Below, piece by piece: positions 8,484 to 16,713 of a stretch of DNA of 30,869 nt (position 1 is its first letter; each line of letters opens with the position of its first letter). Position numbers and translations under genes: made by a program. The DNA is taken from contig JBJOND010000016.1 in NCBI GenBank assembly GCA_046052065.1, positions 1 through 30,869 of the forward strand, given 5' to 3'. The notes beneath the pieces were generated by a model. The model saw only the letters and a list, made by a program, of their open reading frames with translations, was not told the origin of the DNA and ran no database searches. This DNA is from CAINEC01 sp046052065 (lineage in GTDB: Bacteria > Bacteroidota > Bacteroidia > AKYH767-A > OLB10).

Positions 8484-8954
8484 ATGGCAATGAACCTTTT
8501 AGCATTTTTCGCAACATTTTTTTTCATGGAATTTGTGGCATGGTTTACTCACAAATTTGTGATGCATGGTTTTTTATGGATACTTCACAAAGATCATCAT
8601 CAAACAGAGCCAGGAATATTTGAAAAAAATGATGCCTTCTTTTTGATTTTTGCTGTTCCAAGTATGATATTGATTCTTTTAGGGAGCTTGAATGGTATTG
8701 ATATTCGTATGTTTATCGGGTTAGGTATTGCTGCTTACGGACTAGCTTATTTTTTAGTTCATGATATTTTTATTCATCAGCGCATCGGACTATTTAAGCG
8801 CTCAAACAATGTTTATTTACGAGCGATTCGCAAAGCACATAAGGTTCACCATAAGTATTTAAATAAAGAACATGGCGAATGTTTTGGAATGTTAGTTGTG
8901 CCGTTTAAATACTTTTTAGAGGCGAAAAAGTCTGGTCAATTAATGGACAAATAA
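8484..8954 (+). CDS. crtZ: Carotenoid beta-ring hydroxylase of the fatty acid hydroxylase superfamily
   Basis: A 156-residue membrane di-iron oxygenase of CrtZ type, which adds 3-hydroxyl groups to the rings of beta-carotene to give zeaxanthin. The histidine clusters that hold the two irons are intact: HKFVMH (23-28), HKDHH (35-39), HDIFIH (93-98) and HKVHH (119-123). Hydrophobic segments surround them, and the length is as expected. ATG at 8484 is used; ATG at 8490 is equally possible. CATCTTTG at 8457-8464 differs in one position from the -7 consensus and would give a leader of roughly 15 bases. No other carotenoid genes are in the window. The product suggests a yellow pigment. Confidence 0.85.
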   Translation: MAMNLLAFFATFFFMEFVAWFTHKFVMHGFLWILHKDHHQTEPGIFEKNDAFFLIFAVPSMILILLGSLNGIDIRMFIGLGIAAYGLAYFLVHDIFIHQRIGLFKRSNNVYLRAIRKAHKVHHKYLNKEHGECFGMLVVPFKYFLEAKKSGQLMDK

Positions 8955-8967
8955 AAGTAGAACCATT

Positions 8968-9867
8968 TTACTCTTTAGCGACTTTTGTTGTTGCTCTTCC
9001 TTTGTTCACAATAAAAACTCCAACGAGTGTAATGCCTATTGCAATTAATGTCTTTACGCTAATAGGCTCATTAAGTATTACAAGCCCAAGCCATATTGCA
9101 ACAATCGGATTTACATAAGCATAAACCGAGACTATTGTTGCTGGTAACCTGTCCATAGCATACACAAATAAGCTATATCCTAAAATTGACCCTGCAACCA
9201 CAAGGTAAAATAAGGCGTACCATCCTGTAGGGTCAAAAGAGATCTTTTTTCCTTCTCCTATCAATAACCCTAATACGGTTGTAATGGAACCACAAATCAT
9301 CATTTGTAATCCCGCATTTAAAACAGAATTAATTTTTACAGGAAACTTTTTCATGTATACAGACCCTAATGCCCCGTTTATTAATCCAACAAAAAGTAAA
9401 ACAAAGCCTAAAAAATAAGCCCCATTGCTTAATAAATACAGTTGCTCGTAAAAGATTAACCATTGTCCAACAAAACCTATAAGAATACCAACTAAGGATA
9501 AATTAGAAATGCGCTCTTCGGGATTCCATATGCGTGTAATTAAAACAATCCAGATGGGGAAGGAAGAATTTACCAAGGCGGCCATACCACTTGTGACAGA
9601 TTGTTCTGCAAGGACTAAAAACAAATTACCACCAACAAAGATGAATAGCCCTGTTACAACAATATGTTTAAGTTCCTGAAGCGTGGGCCATATAACATCT
9701 TTTTTGAAGTAAAACCAAAGTAAGATAGCAAGCCCTGATATCATATAACGAATACCCGAAAATAAAAACGGAGGAAAACTCTTTACGCCAATGCGTATAG
9801 CAAGATAGGTTGTTCCCCAAAGGAAACACAGGGCCAGTAATGCTAAATATGGATTTCGGTTTTGCAA
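8968..9867 (-). CDS. EamA/DMT superfamily transporter
   Basis: A 299-residue inner-membrane protein with about ten hydrophobic segments in two five-helix EamA repeats. The first repeat opens with LALLALCFLWGTTYLAIRIG, and the second covers roughly residues 150-290, ending in YAYVNPIVAIWLGLVILNEPI, the typical EamA finish. Members export small metabolites, amino acids or drugs; the substrate cannot be inferred. The gene starts six bases after the ABC exporter gene and is very likely in one operon with it. It converges on crtZ with only 13 bases between the stops. Confidence 0.85.
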   Translation of the reverse strand: MQNRNPYLALLALCFLWGTTYLAIRIGVKSFPPFLFSGIRYMISGLAILLWFYFKKDVIWPTLQELKHIVVTGLFIFVGGNLFLVLAEQSVTSGMAALVNSSFPIWIVLITRIWNPEERISNLSLVGILIGFVGQWLIFYEQLYLLSNGAYFLGFVLLFVGLINGALGSVYMKKFPVKINSVLNAGLQMMICGSITTVLGLLIGEGKKISFDPTGWYALFYLVVAGSILGYSLFVYAMDRLPATIVSVYAYVNPIVAIWLGLVILNEPISVKTLIAIGITLVGVFIVNKGRATTKVAKE

Positions 9868-9873
9868 AATGAA

Positions 9874-11700
9874 CTACGAAAAAGTTTGCAAATCAAACAG
9901 ACGTTTGTAATAACCATTCTTGTTTAATAATTCCTGATGTGTGCCGCGTTCAACAATTTCACCGCTCTGCATAACAATGATTTCATCAGCGTGTACTATT
10001 GTAGATAAACGATGTGCAATAACCAACGTTGTTCTTTGCTTCATCAGATTAATCAGCGCCTCTTGAACCAGTCTTTCGGATTCAGTATCCAATGCTGATG
10101 TTGCTTCATCAAGGATTAAAATTGGAGGGTTTTTTAATACAGCACGAGCAATGCTTAATCGCTGGCGCTGACCACCACTTAATTTACTTCCTCTATCGCC
10201 AATACTTGTTTGATACCCATCACTCATTGCAGAAATAAAGTCGTTAGCATTCGCAATTTTAGCTGCAGCAATTACTTCTTCTTCGGATGCATTTTCCATC
10301 CCGAAGGCAATGTTGTTAAACACCGTATCGTTGAATAAAATAGATTCTTGCGTAACAATTCCCATTAACCCTCTTAAATCGGAAACGCGCATATCTTTAA
10401 TGTTCACTCCGTCGATGGTGATTTTACCACTGTCAACATCATAATAACGGGGAAGCATATCCGCTAATGTAGTTTTTCCACTACCCGATTGACCTACGAG
10501 CGCAACTGTTTTTCCTTTCGGAATTTCTAATGAAATATTTTTTAGTACGGATTTACCCTCTTCTTTCAAATAAGAAAAACTAATTCCATCGAAGTATATT
10601 TTATCTGAAAATGGTTTTGCTTCTGCAGGATGTTCAGGGTCTTTTACCAATACTTCGGCATCTAAAATTTTATAAATTCTTTCAGAAGAGGCTAATCCCT
10701 TTTGAATATTATACCAAGCCGTAGTTAAACTTTTAGCAGGAGTAATTACCTGTGAAAAAATAGCAATGAAAGCAATGAATTCACTTGGCTCTAATTTGGT
10801 TTCACTTCCTAAAACAAGTAATCCTCCAAAGTACATAACCACCGTCATAACTACCGTTCCTAAAAACTCACTTACGGGTGAAGCTAAATCACGGCGGCGA
10901 CCAATTTTATTCATTAAACCATAATGCTGATTGTTTAAGCTGCCAAACTTTTTTGAGGCTGATTTTTCTGCGGTAAATGCATGAATAATTCTTAGTCCAC
11001 CCAACGTCTCTTCGATATTACTTAACAACTCTCCCATTTTTTCCTGGGCTTGCACCGATTTTTTCTTCAAGCTTTTTCCGATACGGCCAATGATTAATCC
11101 AGCAATAGGAAGCAATACCAATACAAACGTCGTTAGTTCTGAACTCATAGTGAACATGGTAATCAGAAACACAATGATGTTTAAAGGTTCACGAAAAGCG
11201 GCTTCTAAAGAATTCATAATTCCCCACTCTACTTCTTGCACATCGCTGGTCATACGCGCCATCATATCACCTTTGCGCTCATCAGTGAAATAACCAATAG
11301 GCAAACTCAATATTTTATGATAAACATCTCTGCGAATATCTCTGACTACGCCATTTCGGATTGGAGCTAAAAAATACATAGCCATATAGCGGGTTAGGTT
11401 CTTAAGAAAAAACATAATAACCACAAGCATACTAATCAACATTAAAGCCTTTAGTTGACCATTTTCAACAATATAATTTCCGAGATAATAGTTGAAATTA
11501 TTTAAAAGGCTTTTAGCGCTTACCGACCAAGGCATTAACGTGTAATTTCTATTCTGACTAAAAAGGACATTCAGAAAGGGAATTATCATCGTGAGTGAAA
11601 AAAGCGAAAAGAAAACAGTCATGATATTAAACAAGACTGATAATATTGCTTGCGCTTTATAAGGCTTGATAAATCGTAGTAAACGAATATAGTTTTTCAC
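9874..11700 (-). CDS. MsbA-like ABC exporter, fused permease and ATPase
   Basis: A 608-residue half-transporter: six transmembrane helices in about the first 330 residues, then a nucleotide-binding domain with Walker A GQSGSGKTT (Lys409), signature LSGGQ (507-511), Walker B ILILDEATSALD and the switch His in VIAHRLST. The layout and length fit the MsbA/BmrA group, which works as a homodimer and often flips lipid A or other lipids; a multidrug role cannot be excluded. Translation begins with GTG (MKNYIRLLRF), and the next in-frame Met is 26 residues in and would remove part of the first helix. A perfect -7 element ends four bases before this GTG, implying an almost leaderless transcript. The EamA gene follows six bases after the stop. 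Confidence 0.9.
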   Translation of the reverse strand: MKNYIRLLRFIKPYKAQAILSVLFNIMTVFFSLFSLTMIIPFLNVLFSQNRNYTLMPWSVSAKSLLNNFNYYLGNYIVENGQLKALMLISMLVVIMFFLKNLTRYMAMYFLAPIRNGVVRDIRRDVYHKILSLPIGYFTDERKGDMMARMTSDVQEVEWGIMNSLEAAFREPLNIIVFLITMFTMSSELTTFVLVLLPIAGLIIGRIGKSLKKKSVQAQEKMGELLSNIEETLGGLRIIHAFTAEKSASKKFGSLNNQHYGLMNKIGRRRDLASPVSEFLGTVVMTVVMYFGGLLVLGSETKLEPSEFIAFIAIFSQVITPAKSLTTAWYNIQKGLASSERIYKILDAEVLVKDPEHPAEAKPFSDKIYFDGISFSYLKEEGKSVLKNISLEIPKGKTVALVGQSGSGKTTLADMLPRYYDVDSGKITIDGVNIKDMRVSDLRGLMGIVTQESILFNDTVFNNIAFGMENASEEEVIAAAKIANANDFISAMSDGYQTSIGDRGSKLSGGQRQRLSIARAVLKNPPILILDEATSALDTESERLVQEALINLMKQRTTLVIAHRLSTIVHADEIIVMQSGEIVERGTHQELLNKNGYYKRLFDLQTFS

Positions 11701-11704
11701 CCGC

Positions 11705-11712
11705 CAAAGATA
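11705..11712 (-). promoter_or_regulatory. -7 promoter element for the ABC exporter operon
   Basis: On the minus strand, TATCTTTG matches TAnnTTTG exactly. Its last G is four bases from the GTG start, so transcription would begin at or next to the start codon. No -33 TTG is evident. Confidence 0.5.
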
Positions 11713-11768
11713 GAGAAGTTAATTTATTTTGAGACAGTAAGCGCTTATAATTACTCACGTAATTTATT

Positions 11769-11776
11769 TATCTTCG
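11769..11776 (+). promoter_or_regulatory. Possible -7 element for the methyltransferase gene
   Basis: TATCTTCG fits TAnnTTTG except for one base and lies 22 bases before the ATG, in the divergent gap shared with the ABC exporter promoter. Confidence 0.3.
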
Positions 11777-11798
11777 TCGTCATTAAGCAAAGTACATT

Positions 11799-12608
11799 AT
11801 GCAATACGATCCAATAAAAAGAAGCCTCGGAAATGTGTTCAATAAAACACCGTTTTTAAGAAAGATGTTTTATGGTCTTTTGGACTTATTATTACTCAGA
11901 GCTTGGCATGTGCATAAGGAACTTAAACAATGGCAACGTGGTGCTAAAGCAGATGCGCAGATTCTTGATGCAGGTGCAGGATATGGCCAGCACTCGTATT
12001 GGTTGAACGCCCGATTACCAAAGTCGACCATTTTGGCAATGGATGTAAAGGAAGAGCAAGTGGAGGATTGTAATCAGTTTTTTAAATCGATTGGATCTGG
12101 AGAGCAAGTGAAGTTTGTAGTAGGCGATTTAACGCAATTTGAACATCCAAATAAGTATGATCTAGCAATATCGGTTGATGTAATGGAGCATATCTTAGAA
12201 GATGTTCAGGTGTTTAAAAACATCTATGCATCGCTTAAGCAAGGTGGAATGTTGTTAATCTCTACACCAAGTGATCAAGGTGGTTCTGATGTGCATGGCG
12301 ATGGTGAAGCTTCATTTATTGAAGAGCATGTGCGAGACGGATACAACATAAAAGAAATTGAAGATAAACTTCGTTCTGCAGGATTTTCAAAAGTTGAAGC
12401 AAGATATCAATATGGCACTCCTGGAAAAATTAGCTGGCGCTTATCAATGAAATATCCTATTCTGATGCTGGGAGCAACAAAATTGTTTTTTATCATACTT
12501 CCTATTTATTACATCATCACATATCCGATTGCCTATTTCTTGAATTGGTGCGATGTAATGTTTACTCATAAAACAGGAACAGGATTGATTGTGAAAGCCT
12601 GGAAATAA
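11799..12608 (+). CDS. Class I SAM-dependent methyltransferase with hydrophobic C-terminal segment
   Basis: A 269-residue protein with a Rossmann-type SAM-binding core: motif I LDAGAGYG (56-63), an acidic end of strand 2 (AMDVKEEQ), a VVGDL turn, and AISVDVMEHI near 120-130. After about residue 215 the protein has a long hydrophobic stretch (LMLGATKLFFIILPIYYIITYPIAYFL) that could cross or attach to the membrane once or twice, unusual for a plain cytosolic methyltransferase. The substrate is unknown; a lipid or other membrane-bound acceptor is an inference. The LolC/E-like permease gene starts eight bases after the stop, so the two are probably cotranscribed. Confidence 0.8.
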   Translation: MQYDPIKRSLGNVFNKTPFLRKMFYGLLDLLLLRAWHVHKELKQWQRGAKADAQILDAGAGYGQHSYWLNARLPKSTILAMDVKEEQVEDCNQFFKSIGSGEQVKFVVGDLTQFEHPNKYDLAISVDVMEHILEDVQVFKNIYASLKQGGMLLISTPSDQGGSDVHGDGEASFIEEHVRDGYNIKEIEDKLRSAGFSKVEARYQYGTPGKISWRLSMKYPILMLGATKLFFIILPIYYIITYPIAYFLNWCDVMFTHKTGTGLIVKAWK

Positions 12609-12616
12609 GCGGCACT

Positions 12617-13861
12617 ATGAAATTTGGACTAGCCTGGAAAATCGCACGACGATATTTTGCTGCCAAGCGGTCACATCATCTTATCAATATTATTAGTAAA
12701 ATCAGTGTTGCTGGTGTTTGTGTTGGCACCATGGGATTAATCATTGTGTTATCTGTATTCAATGGCTTTGGTAATCTGGTTTTAAGTATGTACGATAGCT
12801 TTGATCCAGACATCGTAATTACTCCTGCTAAGGGAAAGTTTTTTAATCCGGAAGAGGCTCAGATTGAAAAAATTAAAGCGCTCTCGTCAATTAGCGTTAC
12901 TACGTATACGTTAGAAGAAAATGTCTTGCTTCGTTATAAGGATCGACAGTTCATCGCAACCATGAAAGGTGTTTCTTCAACTTATTTTCAGAGCAGCGAC
13001 CTGCAAACAAAAATTATTGATGGTAGTCCAATCTTAAGGCATGCCGATTTAAACTTTATGATTCCAGGTGCAGGAATTGCTTATTCACTCGGATTAAAAT
13101 TAAATGATCCTGTATCAAGAATTAATGTTTATTTACCCAAGAAAGGAATAGATCCATCGTCTGCATTAATGAATCCTGATGAAGCCTTTTCTCAAAGAAC
13201 AATTGCCGCTTCTGCAGTGTTTTCGGTGCAGCAGGATTTTGATAATAAGTTTGCTATTGTTCCTATTGATTTTATCAGAGAAATGATGGGCGAAGAAAAG
13301 AAAATATCATCAATAGAAATCAAACTAAAAAAAGGAATCGATCAACAAGTAGCGGCGCAACAAATTCAACAAATAACAGGAGCAAATTTTAAAGTAAAAG
13401 ATAGGTTCCAACAGCATGATTTCTTGTATAAGATTTTAAAGTCGGAAAAGGCAGGCGTGTATCTGATAATGTGTTTTATTTTGCTCATCGCAACCTTTAA
13501 TGTTTTTGGTTCGCTAACCATGTTAATAATCGATAAAAAGAAAGATATTTTGTCATTGATTAATATGGGAGCATCAGTAAGTTTCATTAAGAAAGTATTC
13601 TTTATTGAAGGATTACTGATTTCGGTTTTTGGTGCAGGCTTAGGAATGTTGTTAGGAGGAGGAATTTGTTTTGCGCAACAACGATTTGAAATTATTAAAC
13701 TCGGAGATGCAGAAAATTTCGTCACCAATAGTTATCCTGTTGCTATGCAGCTTAATGATTTTTTATTAGTAACAACTATCGTTTTAACAATAGGAGGAAT
13801 AGCAGCATTTGTTACTTCTCGCTTGATAGTTAAGCGACAACTTGAAAATACTATCATCTGA
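12617..13861 (+). CDS. LolC/LolE-type ABC transporter permease (FtsX domain)
   Basis: A 414-residue inner-membrane permease of the lipoprotein-releasing group. It opens with the typical WKIARRYFAAKRSHHLINIISKISVAGVCVG leading into the first transmembrane helix (about 25-50). A large periplasmic domain follows (about 55-270), then the FtsX domain with three helices (VYLIMCFILLIATFNVFGSLTML; FIEGLLISVFGAGLGMLLGG; and a last one at about 380-405). Partners in this family are a separate ATPase (LolD) and often a second permease; neither is beside it. In Bacteroidota one permease often acts alone as a homodimer. Its role is likely extraction of lipoproteins from the inner membrane. It follows the methyltransferase gene by eight bases. 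Confidence 0.85.
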   Translation: MKFGLAWKIARRYFAAKRSHHLINIISKISVAGVCVGTMGLIIVLSVFNGFGNLVLSMYDSFDPDIVITPAKGKFFNPEEAQIEKIKALSSISVTTYTLEENVLLRYKDRQFIATMKGVSSTYFQSSDLQTKIIDGSPILRHADLNFMIPGAGIAYSLGLKLNDPVSRINVYLPKKGIDPSSALMNPDEAFSQRTIAASAVFSVQQDFDNKFAIVPIDFIREMMGEEKKISSIEIKLKKGIDQQVAAQQIQQITGANFKVKDRFQQHDFLYKILKSEKAGVYLIMCFILLIATFNVFGSLTMLIIDKKKDILSLINMGASVSFIKKVFFIEGLLISVFGAGLGMLLGGGICFAQQRFEIIKLGDAENFVTNSYPVAMQLNDFLLVTTIVLTIGGIAAFVTSRLIVKRQLENTII

Positions 13862-13878
13862 TTTATTTCATTAATTTT

Positions 13879-13886
13879 AACTTTTG
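13879..13886 (+). promoter_or_regulatory. Possible -7 element for deoC
   Basis: AACTTTTG matches seven of eight positions of the frame TAnnTTTG and ends ten bases before the deoC ATG. Support is weak because the gap to the upstream gene is only 35 bases and readthrough is equally possible. Confidence 0.3.
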
Positions 13887-13896
13887 CAGATAACAT

Positions 13897-14799
13897 ATGA
13901 ACGGAAATATAGCAGCTAAAAATTCGCCCCCAGTTGACCAGATAGGAATAGAAGAGCGAATCGCTCGATTAACAAAACGCTCAATTAAAAACGAGAGTAA
14001 AAAAGACGCTTTGTTAATGGCTATCAGCATGATGGATTTAACAACGTTAGATGCGAAAGACACTCCTGGAAAAGTAAGACAACTTTGCGCAAAGGCATTG
14101 CGTCCGCATGATAAGTTAAGTTATGTGCCTCCTGTTGCAGCAGTATGTGTTTATCCGAATATGGTTGCTATTGCGAAAAAAGAATTGGAAGGTTCCAAAG
14201 TAAAAGTTGCATCGGTAGCTACAGCTTTTCCAAGTGGAATGAGCACCAAGAAAATTAAAATCGATGAAACAAAGTTTGCAGTTAACGAGGGTGCCGATGA
14301 AATTGATATGGTTATTTCTCGAGGTAAGTTTTTAGCAGGCGAATATAATTTTGTGTTTGATGAAATTGCCGCGATAAAAGAAGCGTGTGGAGACGCTCAT
14401 TTAAAAGTGATTTTAGAAACAGGCGAATTATCTACGTTGGATAATGTTCGTAAAGCATCAGACATAGCCATGTATGCAGGCGCTGACTTTATAAAAACAT
14501 CTACAGGAAAAATTCAACCAGCGGCTACCCTACCCGTTACATTAGTAATGTTTGAAGCGATTAAAGATTTTTATTTTAATGAAGGTAAGATGATAGGCAT
14601 GAAGCCTGCCGGTGGAATAGCAACAGCTAAAATCGCAATGCAATATTTAGTGGTATTGCGTGAAACATTGGGCGAGGCATGGATGAATCCTGATTGGTTT
14701 CGCTTCGGTGCAAGCTCATTAGCTAACGATGTTCTAATGCAACTAGAAAAACTAGAAACAGGCGTTTACCAAGGGCCAGAATACTTTTCGAAAGATTAA
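13897..14799 (+). CDS. deoC: Deoxyribose-phosphate aldolase
   Basis: A 300-residue class I aldolase that splits 2-deoxyribose 5-phosphate into glyceraldehyde 3-phosphate and acetaldehyde in deoxynucleoside catabolism. The Schiff-base lysine is Lys200 in ADFIKTSTGK. The second active-site lysine is Lys236 in GMKPAGGI, and the acid/base Asp is Asp137 in DEIDMVIS. The protein has a roughly 40-residue N-terminal extension before the barrel compared with the short bacterial form, typical of the longer type. It lies 35 bases after the permease gene in the same direction. No nucleoside phosphorylase or phosphopentomutase gene is near. A bidirectional terminator follows. Confidence 0.95.
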   Translation: MNGNIAAKNSPPVDQIGIEERIARLTKRSIKNESKKDALLMAISMMDLTTLDAKDTPGKVRQLCAKALRPHDKLSYVPPVAAVCVYPNMVAIAKKELEGSKVKVASVATAFPSGMSTKKIKIDETKFAVNEGADEIDMVISRGKFLAGEYNFVFDEIAAIKEACGDAHLKVILETGELSTLDNVRKASDIAMYAGADFIKTSTGKIQPAATLPVTLVMFEAIKDFYFNEGKMIGMKPAGGIATAKIAMQYLVVLRETLGEAWMNPDWFRFGASSLANDVLMQLEKLETGVYQGPEYFSKD

Positions 14800-14820
14800 T
14801 AAAAAGATAAACTACTGAAT

Positions 14821-14855
14821 AAAAAAAGAGGGCCTTTCATCAAAGCCCTCTTTCT
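14821..14855. terminator. Bidirectional intrinsic terminator
   Basis: AAAGAGGGC (14825-14833) pairs with GCCCTCTTT (14845-14853). A run of A leads in and T-rich sequence follows, so it terminates deoC and the convergent S41 protease gene. Confidence 0.9.
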
Positions 14856-14871
14856 GTTTTTAGCAATCTGA

Positions 14872-16476
14872 TTATTTCTCGTTGATTTTCATTTTCTTAA
14901 ACGTATCATCTTCTAAACACTGAAGTGCTTTAACCATAAACACGTTAATATCGTTGATGATTACATAATATGCGTTCGTATCCCAAAGGTCGCGGGCGAT
15001 AAGCGCTTTTAATTGTGTTGTAATTAATTTCTCAGATGTTTTTATCCCGTCGCTATTTCGTTTAATGTTTTTCTTTTCAGCGTAAGCAATAAACTCTTCT
15101 AAAAAGTCTTTAGTGATTTTAAAATCATTTTTAAACTGATAAACATCTTTGTATTTAGCCAATAGCATTGCACGATTGGCATCAACATAGTTTAATGTAA
15201 ACTCATTTAATGTTCCATTTCGTCTAAGCTCATCGTAGTATTTACTGCTCATACTCGTGTCTAGTCCAACAAATACATCAGGCATAATACCGCCGCCACC
15301 ATATACAACACGGCCACCCATTGTTTTGCATTTCAAGCTATCAATAAACTTAATGCTGTCTGCGTGATAAAGTTCTCCATGCTGATAACGCATACTGATA
15401 TCCATATCATAGTTTTCATCGCCTGGCTCATAATGTTTCTGAATACATCTTCCCGAAGGAGTATAATAACGCGCTATCGTTAAACGTACTGCTGAGCCAT
15501 CAGGTAATGGGAAAGGTTTTTGTACTAATCCTTTTGCAAACGTTCTTCTGCCTACAATTAATGCACGATCCCAATCTTGTAAAGCACCAGAAACAATCTC
15601 ACTTGCCGATGCAGATGATTCATTTACCAATACAACTACTTTCCCTTTTTCAAATCCGCCCACCGATGTTGAGTAATTATCCTGACGAGGATTGTTTTTT
15701 CCAATTGTATAAACAACTACTTTCCCGTTACTTAAAAATTCATCTGCCAATTCTATGGCTCTGTTCAGATAGCCACCACCGTTATCAGATAAATCGAGGA
15801 TGATACTTTCTACTTTTTGAGCTTTTAATTTCTCTAATGCCTGTTTAAATTCTTCAACGGTACTGTCGGCAAAACGACTAATCTTGATATAGCCAGTTGT
15901 AGGCGTAACCATATAAGCAGCGTCAACGCTGTACAATGGAATTTTATCTCGTGTGATGGTAAACGGAATTAATTCACTATTTCCTCTTCTGTAAATATCA
16001 ACTTTTACTTTCGTTCCTTTATTGCCTCTTAATTTCTTAAGTACATCGTTATTTTTAATTCCGATATTGGCAACACTGTTTCCGTCAATTTTTACGATTC
16101 TATCTCCAGCACGTAAGCCTAGTTTTTCTGATGGCCCACCAGAGATTGTTTGGGTAATCATGATGGTGTCTTCTAAAATACTGAACTGAACACCGATACC
16201 TTCAAAATTGCCTACCAATGGTTCATTCACTTCTTTTAACTCTTCAGCAGGAATATAAACAGAGTGAGGGTCTAGTTCTTTTAATAAATTTCTGATGGCA
16301 TCATCGGAAATCTTTTTCTCATCAATAGTGTCAACGTAAGCATAATTAATCATGCTCATAAGGGCATCTAGTTTTTCAGCAGTAGGACTAATCTGCGCTA
16401 AAGATTTATAACTTGATAAGGAAAGAAAAAGGGCTGTAAGAACTAAAATGTTGTAAAAACGAGAGACTTTAATCAT
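14872..16476 (-). CDS. S41 family C-terminal processing peptidase (CtpA-type)
   Basis: A 534-residue periplasmic serine protease. Residues 1 to about 28 are a signal peptide (ending SYKSLA|Q). An N-terminal helical region carries LKELDPHSVYIPAEEL. A PDZ domain follows at about 95-180 (GIGVQFSILEDTIMI ... GLRAGDRIVKIDG), then the S41 core. The Ser/Lys dyad is Ser290 in SSASASEI and Lys315 in TFAKGLVQ, with the same 25-residue spacing as Ser430/Lys455 of E. coli Tsp. GGGGIMPDV and a helical tail finish the protein. Members trim or degrade envelope proteins from the C-terminus. It is a single gene, divergent from htpG across a 237-base gap. Confidence 0.92.
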   Translation of the reverse strand: MIKVSRFYNILVLTALFLSLSSYKSLAQISPTAEKLDALMSMINYAYVDTIDEKKISDDAIRNLLKELDPHSVYIPAEELKEVNEPLVGNFEGIGVQFSILEDTIMITQTISGGPSEKLGLRAGDRIVKIDGNSVANIGIKNNDVLKKLRGNKGTKVKVDIYRRGNSELIPFTITRDKIPLYSVDAAYMVTPTTGYIKISRFADSTVEEFKQALEKLKAQKVESIILDLSDNGGGYLNRAIELADEFLSNGKVVVYTIGKNNPRQDNYSTSVGGFEKGKVVVLVNESSASASEIVSGALQDWDRALIVGRRTFAKGLVQKPFPLPDGSAVRLTIARYYTPSGRCIQKHYEPGDENYDMDISMRYQHGELYHADSIKFIDSLKCKTMGGRVVYGGGGIMPDVFVGLDTSMSSKYYDELRRNGTLNEFTLNYVDANRAMLLAKYKDVYQFKNDFKITKDFLEEFIAYAEKKNIKRNSDGIKTSEKLITTQLKALIARDLWDTNAYYVIINDINVFMVKALQCLEDDTFKKMKINEK

Positions 16477-16528
16477 GTGAATTGTTTTGAATATGCGAAG
16501 TTTAAAAAATTTTTAATCGGATTATTTA

Positions 16529-16662
16529 TTGTCAGAATCATTGCTAACAATCTTATTAACGAACAAATCTCTGAAATAGTTCGTGACAAAATAAATAACG
16601 GGTGACAAAACTGCTTTAATTAACCGAATTATAACGGTATTTTTGAAGTCAAATTGTCACCC
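16529..16662. promoter_or_regulatory. Cluster of four TTGTCA hexamers upstream of htpG
   Basis: TTGTCA occurs on the plus strand at 16529-16534 and 16654-16659, and on the minus strand (as TGACAA) at 16584-16589 and 16603-16608. The two middle copies form a 9-base direct repeat GTGACAAAA, 19 bases apart. The third and last form a perfect 9-base inverted repeat, GGGTGACAA (16600-16608) / TTGTCACCC (16654-16662). The cluster lies between the divergent starts of the S41 protease gene and htpG and probably contains operator sites. The regulator is unknown. Confidence 0.5.
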
Positions 16663-16670
16663 TATTCAGA

Positions 16671-16700
16671 TGGCATTTTAATTGCCAATGGCGCGCGCCA
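16671..16700. repeat. Nested TGGC/GCCA inverted repeats just before htpG
   Basis: Four half-sites alternate: TGGC at 16671, GCCA at 16684, TGGC at 16689 and GCCA at 16697. The first pair forms TGGCA-7 bases-TGCCA. The last pair is the perfect 12-base palindrome TGGCGCGCGCCA, unusually GC-rich for this DNA. It ends 13 bases before the htpG ATG, so it may be an operator or a hairpin in the leader. Confidence 0.5.
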
Positions 16701-16713
16701 AAAAAATTTAATT

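Noticed and set aside
13366..13728. 120-codon open frame on the minus strand inside the LolC/E-like permease gene
   Set aside because: It is fully antisense to a well-supported membrane protein gene and its translation looks like the complement of hydrophobic codons.
16654..16713. Upstream TTG start extending htpG by 20 residues
   Set aside because: The added residues do not resemble the HtpG N-terminus, the extension crosses the TTGTCA and palindromic control sites, and ATG at 16714 matches the family start.
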